Source: Candidatus Nitrosopumilus sp.
Lineage (GTDB): Archaea > Thermoproteota > Nitrososphaeria > Nitrososphaerales > Nitrosopumilaceae
Direction of reading: 5' to 3'
NCBI GenBank assembly: GCA_018674605.1
Contig: JABGZU010000101.1
Span: forward strand, 1 to 8,727
DNA length: 8,727 nucleotides
This document shows, piece by piece, positions 1-5,296 of this stretch. Under the pieces are notes generated by a model. The model was not told the origin of the DNA. It saw nothing but the letters and a program-made list of their open reading frames with translations, and searched no databases. The position numbers and the translations under genes were made by a program. Each line of letters starts with the position of its first letter. The first letter of the stretch is position 1.

Positions 1-94
1 CACTGAAGAAGTAGAAGAATCTCACACTGAAGAAGTAGAAGAATCTCACACTGAAGAAGTAGAAGAATCTCACACTGAAGAAGTAGAAGAATCT
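1..94 (+). repeat. 24-base in-frame tandem repeat
   Basis: The unit actgaagaagtagaagaatc plus tcac (24 bases) starts at 2, 26, 50 and 74. The first three copies are complete, and the fourth is identical for 21 bases before diverging at 95. The copies are base-for-base identical. The array runs off the left edge, so total copy number is unknown. It encodes TEEVEESH, a strongly acidic, probably unstructured stretch. Exact identity at synonymous positions indicates recent expansion or homogenisation by slippage or recombination. Confidence 0.95.
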
Positions 95-496
95 AAAGTT
101 GTTACTAATTTAGAATCTGAAGAAAATGGTGGCGGTTGTCTAATTGCAACAGCTGCTTACGGCTCAGAATTATCTCCACAAGTTCAATTGCTTAGAGAAA
201 TTCGTGATAATCAATTACTAAACACAGAATCTGGAACATCTTTCATGAACACATTCAACGATGTTTACTATTCATTTAGTCCAACAATCGCTGACATGGA
301 AAGAGAAAGTCCAATGTTTAAGGAAATAGTAAAGATTAGTTTGACACCGATGCTCTCATCATTATCTATAATGGAAAATGCAGAATCTGAAAGTGAAGTG
401 TTATCCTTAGGATTATCTGTTATCGCACTTAACTTGGGAATGTATCTTGCAGTTCCAGTATTTGGAATAATTGGAATAAGAAAAATAATTTCTTAA
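2..496 (+). CDS. CFI-box C-terminal domain membrane protein, 5' partial
   Basis: The reading frame is already open at the left edge, so this is the last 164 residues of a longer protein; the ATG at 188 is internal. Visible order: an acidic tandem repeat with unit TEEVEESH (residues 1-31), a short linker ending in Gly-Gly-Gly, then the motif CLIATAAYGS starting at Cys46. A conserved-looking region of about 80 residues follows (LLREIRDNQLL, FNDVYYSFSP), then one hydrophobic segment at about 133-159 and a short basic tail (IRKIIS). The CLIATAAYGS motif is that of the CFI-box C-terminal domain, common in Thaumarchaeota at the end of secreted or surface proteins; its function is not established. 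Inference: the N-terminal part lies outside the cytoplasm and the C-terminal helix anchors it. The Cys directly after a Gly-rich linker could be a modification or processing site, but that is speculation. The gene converges on bioB. Confidence 0.8.
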   Translation, partial: TEEVEESHTEEVEESHTEEVEESHTEEVEESKVVTNLESEENGGGCLIATAAYGSELSPQVQLLREIRDNQLLNTESGTSFMNTFNDVYYSFSPTIADMERESPMFKEIVKISLTPMLSSLSIMENAESESEVLSLGLSVIALNLGMYLAVPVFGIIGIRKIIS

Positions 497-557
497 AATT
501 TAAAATATTTCTAAATATAAAAAACTAAACACCGTTAGAACATTGATGATTAATTTG

Positions 558-581
558 AAAATAATAATAAATTATTATTTT
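558..581. terminator. AT-only hairpin with T-run between convergent genes (weak)
   Basis: Bases 558-568 (aaaataataat) pair perfectly with 571-581 across a nominal two-base loop, and a T-run continues to 582. It sits between the convergent stops of the CFI-box gene (496) and bioB (670). Archaeal termination relies mainly on T-tracts, so this may end the plus-strand transcript. An all-A/T stem is weak and could arise by chance in such DNA. Confidence 0.25.
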
Positions 582-669
582 TCATGATGAGGGTATTTTG
601 ATGTATGATTTTAGAACTATGTTTTCATTAATTTAAAAATAGCATATGTCCGTGGAATTTTAATAAAAA

Positions 670-1650
670 TTATTTAATTTCAAGTCCAATTTTTTCAATC
701 ATCTCTAGGTCTTTTTGAGACTTGTTCCCATCCATAGTAAGATATCCTTCAGTAATTATTCCATTTGCTCCACTTTGAAGTAATTCTTCTCCAGAATCCT
801 CCAAATTAGTCTCTCTTCCTCCCGAAATTTTAATGACTGATTCTGGTAATAGAAATCGAATTATTGAAAACATTCTAGTAATTTCAGAATTTGGAAGATT
901 TGCTTGTAATTCAAGTGGGGTTCCTGGAACTGGAACTAGTATGTTTATTGTAACTTCTTCTGGATATATTCTTGCTAATTCTAAAGTTAGTTCTATTCTT
1001 TGTTCTCTTGTTTCTCCCAATCCAATAATTCCGCCTGTACATAGTTCTAACCCTGCTTCTCTTGCAATTTCAAGAGTATCTAATCTATCTTGATACGTAT
1101 GTGTGGTACAAATTTCTGAAAATTTTGATTTAGCTGTTTCTAAATTATGATTATATCTTTTCACTTTGAGTTCTTTTAGTTTTGATGCTTGCCCTTTAGT
1201 TAGAAAACCTAAACTACACTCTACACTAATCCCTACTTTTTCATTTATCTCTGCAATAATTTTACAAACATTGGTAAAATCTTTTGGTGATGGTTCTCTC
1301 CATGCTGCAACTAGACAATATGATTCTGCACCTTCTTCTTTTGCTTTTTTAGCTTTAACAACTACTTCTTGTGGTGTTGGTAATTGATATGTCTCAATTC
1401 CTGTATCAAAGAATGCTGATTGTCCACAAAATGTGCAATCCTCACTACATGCATTTTTTTTAATATTGTTTAATTGCTCTACATCTACTTTATTTCCGTT
1501 ATAGTCTCTTGTTATTTCATCTGCACATCTGGCTAGGTCTTTTAGATCCTCATTTGGAATATTGAACAAATTTTTTGCATCTTCTGACGAAATCCTAATT
1601 CCGGAAAATACTTTTTCTTGACATTCTTTAATGAATTCTAAACTGCTCAT
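670..1650 (-). CDS. bioB: Biotin synthase (radical SAM, dethiobiotin to biotin)
   Basis: BioB inserts sulfur into dethiobiotin, the last step of biotin synthesis, using one [4Fe-4S] radical-SAM cluster and one auxiliary [2Fe-2S] cluster. The 326-residue length is normal. The CSEDCTFCGQS motif gives the three radical-SAM cysteines, C68, C72 and C75. The auxiliary cluster ligands known from E. coli BioB also have counterparts: C112 (YCLVAAWREP), C145 (VECSLGFL), C204 (LCTGGIIGLGE) and R279 (SGGRE). YNHNLET (166-172) and TYQDRLDTL are further family hallmarks, so the enzyme looks intact. The ATG at 1650 has a TATA box centred about 25 bases upstream, implying a leaderless mRNA. bioA lies 71 bases upstream on the same strand, but bioB appears to have its own promoter and a BirA-like operator in that gap. 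Confidence 0.97.
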   Translation of the reverse strand: MSSLEFIKECQEKVFSGIRISSEDAKNLFNIPNEDLKDLARCADEITRDYNGNKVDVEQLNNIKKNACSEDCTFCGQSAFFDTGIETYQLPTPQEVVVKAKKAKEEGAESYCLVAAWREPSPKDFTNVCKIIAEINEKVGISVECSLGFLTKGQASKLKELKVKRYNHNLETAKSKFSEICTTHTYQDRLDTLEIAREAGLELCTGGIIGLGETREQRIELTLELARIYPEEVTINILVPVPGTPLELQANLPNSEITRMFSIIRFLLPESVIKISGGRETNLEDSGEELLQSGANGIITEGYLTMDGNKSQKDLEMIEKIGLEIK

Positions 1651-1671
1651 GATGATTTATGTCATATTCCA

Positions 1672-1679
1672 TTTATAAA
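1672..1679 (-). promoter_or_regulatory. TATA box of bioB
   Basis: The palindrome TTTATAAA is centred about 25.5 bases before the bioB ATG at 1650, the usual archaeal TATA-to-start-site distance. Transcription would therefore begin at or next to the start codon. A purine/A-rich BRE-like stretch would fall at about 1680-1686, between the TATA box and the operator. Confidence 0.65.
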
Positions 1680-1689
1680 AATACTGTAC

Positions 1690-1721
1690 TTGTTAACCTC
1701 TTAGAAGTTGATAGTTAACGG
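1690..1721. promoter_or_regulatory. Candidate BirA (biotin repressor) operator upstream of bioB
   Basis: TTGTTAACC (1690-1698), a 14-base spacer, then AGTTAACGG (1713-1721). The two GTTAAC cores are 22 bases apart centre to centre, two helical turns. The published BirA box for Gram-positive bacteria and archaea has half-sites TTGTTAACC and GGTTAACAA separated by 14-15 bases. The left half matches 9/9 and the right half 6/9, with the core intact. The site abuts the BRE/TATA of bioB and the bioA stop codon. Inference: a BirA-type biotin-protein ligase with a DNA-binding domain senses biotin here. That regulator is not in the window. Confidence 0.6.
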
Positions 1722-3038
1722 TCAAATTATTTGTGTTTTTACTGCCTCAATAGTCTTAATTGTTCTATCTAAAAGTAAATTTAGTTCCTTTTCTGTAATG
1801 GCCAGCGGTGGTACTAACATCACAATATTTCCTAATGTTCGAAAATAAATTCCATGTTTTTTACCTTCTTCAAAAAATACTTTATTGATTGATTTTTTTG
1901 TATGAATTGGAGTTTTTTTATTTTTATCTGAGACTAATTCAATGCCCATTAGCATTCCTTTATGCCTAATATCTCCAACAATATCTATTTCTAAAAGTCT
2001 TTGATAATAATCTGTAAACACTTTGGATGTATTTTGTATTTTTTTTATTAGATTGTTTTTTTGATACATGTTGAAATTTTCATTTGCTACAGCTGCTGCT
2101 AATGGATTCCCCGTGTATGTATGACCGTGAAATAGATGTTTCCAATCATTAAATTCTCCTGAAAATGAATCGTAAATTTTTTTATTTGCAAGTGTAGCTG
2201 CCATTGTAAGATATCCTCCTGTTAACATTTTTCCGTATGCTACTATGTCTGGGATGCTTTTTTGTTCTTGATATTGTATCATTGATCCTAATCTTCCAAA
2301 CCCTGTTGCAATTTCATCTAGTACAAATAATATTCCATACTTTTTACACAAGTCCTTTATCTTTTTTTGAAAACCTTTGGGATAAATTATAACGCCCCCT
2401 GCCATTTGTGCGCCACTTTCCATTATGAAAGCTGCAATGTCATCTTGTTTAGAAAATCTTTTTTCTATTTTATCTAAACAATTATTTTGATAATCTAAAA
2501 AATTAAACCCCTTTGGCACTCTGTATTTGTTAGGAACTGGAAATTGTATTGTTGAAAATAATTGTTTTTTAAATTTTTCAAAAAATTCTGGTACATATCC
2601 TACAGACATGGCACCAAACGTATCTCCGTGATATCCATTCTCCACTGTTGCAATTTGTGTCTTTTTTGATTCTCCGATGTTTTTCCAATATTGTAATGCC
2701 ATCTTGATTGCAATTTCCATTGCAGATGATCCATTATCTGAAAAAAATACCTTGTACATTCCTGGGGATATTTTTATCAGATTATTTGCTAATTTTTCTA
2801 CAGGCTCATTTGTGAGATTAAATAATGATGAATGCTGTATTTTTTTACTTTGATTTGTTATCGCTTTTACTAGTTGAGGATTTGAATGTCCCCAAACATT
2901 ACACCACATTGAGCCTACTGCATCCATTATTTTATTTCCCTTAGAATCTATTAGCCAAATCCCTTTACCTTTAGATATACTTGGAAATGAATCCCATTCT
3001 TTCATCTGTGTGTTTGGATGCCAGACAGAACTTTTCAA
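1722..3038 (-). CDS. bioA: 7,8-diaminopelargonate (DAPA) aminotransferase
   Basis: BioA is a class III PLP aminotransferase converting KAPA to DAPA, the step before BioD. It has 438 residues, a usual length. Visible family motifs: WHPNTQM (6-12), SDNGSSAMEIAIKMALQYW (100-118), GYHGDTFGAMSV (135-146), DEIATGFGR (241-249, D241 contacting the PLP nitrogen), and GKMLTGGYLTMAAT with the Schiff-base lysine K270. HGHTYTGN (304-311) is also present. Two positions differ from SAM-using E. coli BioA: its Tyr17 is Asn9 here, and its second Trp of SSWW is Cys46 (SMWC). The overall look (TQMKEWD, NVWGH, HGHTYTGN, GDIRHKG) is nearer the Bacillus lysine-using enzyme (BioK type), so the amino donor is uncertain. 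The start is a TTG; it is the only usual start codon between an upstream in-frame stop and the conserved WHP motif. It is divergent from the zinc-ribbon gene. Confidence 0.93.
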   Translation of the reverse strand: MKSSVWHPNTQMKEWDSFPSISKGKGIWLIDSKGNKIMDAVGSMWCNVWGHSNPQLVKAITNQSKKIQHSSLFNLTNEPVEKLANNLIKISPGMYKVFFSDNGSSAMEIAIKMALQYWKNIGESKKTQIATVENGYHGDTFGAMSVGYVPEFFEKFKKQLFSTIQFPVPNKYRVPKGFNFLDYQNNCLDKIEKRFSKQDDIAAFIMESGAQMAGGVIIYPKGFQKKIKDLCKKYGILFVLDEIATGFGRLGSMIQYQEQKSIPDIVAYGKMLTGGYLTMAATLANKKIYDSFSGEFNDWKHLFHGHTYTGNPLAAAVANENFNMYQKNNLIKKIQNTSKVFTDYYQRLLEIDIVGDIRHKGMLMGIELVSDKNKKTPIHTKKSINKVFFEEGKKHGIYFRTLGNIVMLVPPLAITEKELNLLLDRTIKTIEAVKTQII

Positions 3039-3044
3039 CTGATT

Positions 3045-3075
3045 TTGTTTACTTTCAGATCTTAATAATTAACCG
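3045..3075. promoter_or_regulatory. Degenerate BirA-like site overlapping the bioA promoter (weak)
   Basis: TTGTTTACT (3045-3053) matches the BirA half-site TTGTTAACC at 7/9. After 13 bases, AATTAACCG (3067-3075) matches the inverse half-site at 5/9, keeping TTAAC. The spacing is one base shorter than at bioB. Position (over the bioA TATA element) is what one expects of a repressor site, but the sequence match is poor. Confidence 0.3.
3061..3072 (-). promoter_or_regulatory. TATA-like element of bioA
   Basis: On the minus strand TTAATTATTAAG is centred about 28 bases before the TTG start of bioA, fitting a leaderless transcript and supporting that start. It overlaps a degenerate BirA-like inverted repeat. 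The region is AT-rich, so the match alone is weak. Confidence 0.4.
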
Positions 3076-3183
3076 ATACCCTAAATCTTGACTACTCTGT
3101 ATTTTTTGAATTATCTGTGCCTAAAAATTATTTTATCCTATAATTATTTCAAAATAAAAAATACATAAAACTCGTATAATTTG

Positions 3184-3345
3184 ATGAAGAGTATGGGATT
3201 CAAAAAAGGTATTAACAAATGTGTAGAATGTGAGAAAAAAATGTCAGAAAATCCTGATGAAACAGGAATGTGTAGTAAATGTGGTTCTGGTGCTAGAGTT
3301 GATTCAGAAATACACAAAGAACTAAGTGATTTGGGAATAATCTAA
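3184..3345 (+). CDS. Small zinc-ribbon protein, 53 residues
   Basis: A short frame starting with ATG at 3184 encodes 53 residues and ends with TAA. It contains two CxxC knuckles, C13-V-E-C16 and C30-S-K-C33, 13 residues apart, in a basic N-terminal context, followed by an acidic C-terminal helix-like tail (SEIHKELSDLGII). This is a rubredoxin-like zinc-ribbon layout, expected to bind one Zn. Such small ribbons in archaea act as nucleic-acid or protein-binding modules; the exact role is unknown. A TTG at 3181 and an ATG at 3193 are alternative starts. AT-rich TATA-like DNA lies at about 3151-3170, a suitable distance for either ATG. It is divergent from bioA and converges on the HEPN-like gene 48 bases away. 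The paired cysteines and codon pattern argue that it is a real gene. Confidence 0.75.
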   Translation: MKSMGFKKGINKCVECEKKMSENPDETGMCSKCGSGARVDSEIHKELSDLGII

Positions 3346-3393
3346 AAAATAGTACTCTATACGATTTGTTATAATTTACAATTATTTTTTTAT

Positions 3394-3864
3394 TCAAATA
3401 AAGTAATTTTTAAAATCAAAAACACATCTTCTTAACACATCAATATCTATATCAAATTCAATATCTGTGGGATTGTTATTATCATCTAAATCTACATTTA
3501 AAACATTCATTGCCATTTTAGTAAATCCTCCAGGATATACAACACTAATTGATTCAGGTAAATCTGCTAATGCCAGATTAAATTTAGTGGTATGATCACG
3601 AAACTTGTATCTATAATTAACATCATATTTGCCGTCTGTATCTTGAATTATTGATTTCATGTATAGTAATTTTCCATACTCTTCTACTGCATGGGTGAAT
3701 ATTGAATACATTTCATAAACATAAATTTGTGACATATTTTGATTTGGATTGTCTGGTTGACCCAAACATTTGTCAAGAAAATCTAACATACTTGAAATTT
3801 TAATGTGAATCTTTTTTTGTGTTTGATTCATTTGATCTGCTGTAATTATTTTAAAACCTGCCAA
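3394..3864 (-). CDS. Uncharacterised protein, possibly HEPN/AbiV-like
   Basis: A 156-residue soluble, mostly helical protein with no signal peptide. A central helix pair, AVEEYGKLLYMKSI (59-72) followed by FRDHTTKF (88-95), resembles the pattern of HEPN-AbiV proteins (a helix with EE-x-GK, then F..H..K). AbiV is a lactococcal phage abortive-infection protein; many HEPN proteins are RNases or partners of toxin systems. An R-x5-H spacing (R85 to H91) fits the loose HEPN catalytic pattern, but this is inference from short motifs. The C-terminal third (108-156) is acidic with an Asp/Asn-rich stretch (VDLDDNNNPTDIEFDIDID). The start is a TTG at 3864. I see no partner gene such as a nucleotidyltransferase; the neighbours are bioD (divergent) and the zinc-ribbon gene (convergent). 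Confidence 0.6.
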   Translation of the reverse strand: MAGFKIITADQMNQTQKKIHIKISSMLDFLDKCLGQPDNPNQNMSQIYVYEMYSIFTHAVEEYGKLLYMKSIIQDTDGKYDVNYRYKFRDHTTKFNLALADLPESISVVYPGGFTKMAMNVLNVDLDDNNNPTDIEFDIDIDVLRRCVFDFKNYFI

Positions 3865-4028
3865 GTAAATATCTGAAAAATTGTATGGACTTAAGCGTAT
3901 GTATTACTGTAAAACTAGAATTAAAAAGAAAATACTGCTCAAAATTAAGTAGTTAAAATTATTTTTGTAAAATATCTTTTTTAGTATTTTGACCGATGCA
4001 CTAATCAACTAATAATATTAAATCTATT

Positions 4029-4715
4029 TTGTTGCAATCTTTATTCATTACAGGAACAGATACTGACGTTGGAAAAACGTACATTACTGCAGGTTTAGCT
4101 GCCTCGTTTTATGAAATGGGTGTTGATATTGGTGTGATGAAACCATTTGCTGCTGGAACTGCACAAAAAAAGGGATTCAAATCTGAAGATGTTAAAATTT
4201 TATCTGATGCTGCACATGTGGATGATCCTGAAAATTTAATCAACCCTCAATTTTTCCCAATACCTGCATCCCCTTATACTGCTTGGAAAAAACTCAAAAC
4301 AAAACCAAAAATCTCAACTATCTTATCTAGTTTTAAAAAATTATCTAAACTTCATGATACAATGTTGGTTGAAGGGATGGGTGGTGTTATGACTCCAATT
4401 CTTAAAGATTATTTTATTACTGATTTGATCAAACAGATGAAAATTCCTACAATTATTGTAACACGAACAAAAGTGGGAACTGTTAATCATACATTAATGA
4501 CTGTAATGATGTGTAAAAAATATAAAATTCCAATTAAAGGAATTATAATTAATAATTTTGATAATGGTTATCCTGTTAATCAATTAACAAAAGATTTAGA
4601 AAATTTAACTGGTGTTAAAGTTCTGGGCTCTATTCCTTTCATTAAAGACATGGATAATGCATCATTACATAAAATTTTTAAAAAAAATATTAATTTGAAA
4701 TCCCTTTTGAAATAA
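4029..4715 (+). CDS. bioD: Dethiobiotin synthetase
   Basis: BioD is a P-loop ATPase that closes the ureido ring of DAPA with CO2 and ATP to give dethiobiotin. It has 228 residues, normal for the family. The N-terminal P-loop GTDTDVGKT (9-17) is the BioD signature. K38 in MKPFAAGT, D54 in SEDVKIL and E115 in VEGMGG correspond to substrate and Mg-ATP residues of E. coli BioD. IINNF (173-177) sits where the adenine-binding Asn lies. The start is TTG (two in tandem, 4029 and 4032); the P-loop follows too closely for a later start. No convincing TATA at the leaderless distance and no BirA-like box were seen. It diverges from the HEPN-like gene, and its stop is 7 bases from the stop of the convergent unknown gene. 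bioA and bioB lie 1 kb away on the other strand. Confidence 0.96.
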   Translation: MLQSLFITGTDTDVGKTYITAGLAASFYEMGVDIGVMKPFAAGTAQKKGFKSEDVKILSDAAHVDDPENLINPQFFPIPASPYTAWKKLKTKPKISTILSSFKKLSKLHDTMLVEGMGGVMTPILKDYFITDLIKQMKIPTIIVTRTKVGTVNHTLMTVMMCKKYKIPIKGIIINNFDNGYPVNQLTKDLENLTGVKVLGSIPFIKDMDNASLHKIFKKNINLKSLLK

Positions 4716-4722
4716 TTTTAAT

Positions 4723-5271
4723 TTAAATTCGTAAAATTTTAAACTTGTTTGCTCTACCTACATTTGAAAATTGTGCAATCTCAAAAATTATTTTTGCAAA
4801 TGAATTATTTTCTTTAGATAACACGAATGTTTTGTAATCAATGTCTATGTTTTCGGATAAAACTACCCAAATGTTTTCTTTTACGGGTTGAATTTTTGTT
4901 AATTTTGCTATTTTTTCTTCAATAATTTTTTTGTCTGAGGATTTGGGAATTATAATTAATAATGTCATTTTTGCATCTTTTTCTAATGTTTTAACATCTG
5001 GAATGACTATGTCTAACTCTATTCCATTGTGGTCTATTTTTCTTTGACTGTTTAGAAGCGCATTTGTGAGTAAATAATGCAATATTCCTGTGGCTAAAAC
5101 TCCGATGGCCTCTTCTTTTTTATCCATCAAAATAATTTTGTCATAACAATTCTCAATTATTTTATTTATGATGACATCAAATTTTTTTTCAGCAATTAAC
5201 CCTACAATTTCTTCTGATTTTTCAATATATTCAAACAGATATTCTTTGATTGGATTAATTTCTTCAGACAT
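4723..5271 (-). CDS. Conserved-looking protein of unknown function beside HMG-CoA synthase
   Basis: 182 residues, not recognised. No signal peptide or membrane helix. The N-terminal half (1-75) is helical, with a hydrophobic Ala/Gly/Leu helix at about 54-74 (EAIGVLATGILHYLLTNALL). The C-terminal half alternates strands and helices: IELDIVIPD (84-92), TLLIIIPKS (103-111), a helix KKIIEEKIAKL, then ENIWVVLSE (132-140). This order, with Asp87 and Lys110 at strand ends, faintly recalls the PD-(D/E)xK nuclease fold, but the acidic residue before the Lys is absent (I-P-K), so I do not assign it. The ATG is at 5271, 25 bases after the HMG-CoA synthase stop on the same strand, with no clear TATA at the leaderless distance. 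The two are therefore probably one operon. Its job may concern isoprenoid metabolism, but only position suggests this. Confidence 0.7.
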   Translation of the reverse strand: MSEEINPIKEYLFEYIEKSEEIVGLIAEKKFDVIINKIIENCYDKIILMDKKEEAIGVLATGILHYLLTNALLNSQRKIDHNGIELDIVIPDVKTLEKDAKMTLLIIIPKSSDKKIIEEKIAKLTKIQPVKENIWVVLSENIDIDYKTFVLSKENNSFAKIIFEIAQFSNVGRANKFKILRI

Positions 5272-5296
5272 TGTAATTTTTAATTAAATTGTAAAA

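Noticed and set aside
1..94. CRISPR-like array
   Set aside because: The 24-base units are directly adjacent with no spacers, and they are in frame within a coding sequence.
497..669. Small RNA or short protein in the CFI-box/bioB convergent gap
   Set aside because: Only very short frames (up to about 11 codons) and an all-A/T hairpin are present; no promoter-like pairing with a conserved element.
833..1387. Plus-strand frames at 833-1093 and 1166-1387
   Set aside because: They lie wholly inside bioB on the other strand, whose protein is intact and full of catalytic motifs. Their translations show no family features.
2221..2226. Further GTTAAC as a possible BirA half-site
   Set aside because: It is inside the bioA coding sequence and has no inverted partner at 14-16 bases.
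3965..3973. TTGTAAAAT upstream of bioD as a BirA half-site
   Set aside because: No inverse half-site occurs at 13-16 bases; T/A-rich DNA gives such partial matches easily.
4720..4729. Palindrome aatttaaatt at the bioD/unknown-gene convergent stops
   Set aside because: Short and all A/T, expected by chance; the T-rich context may help termination but no specific structure can be claimed.
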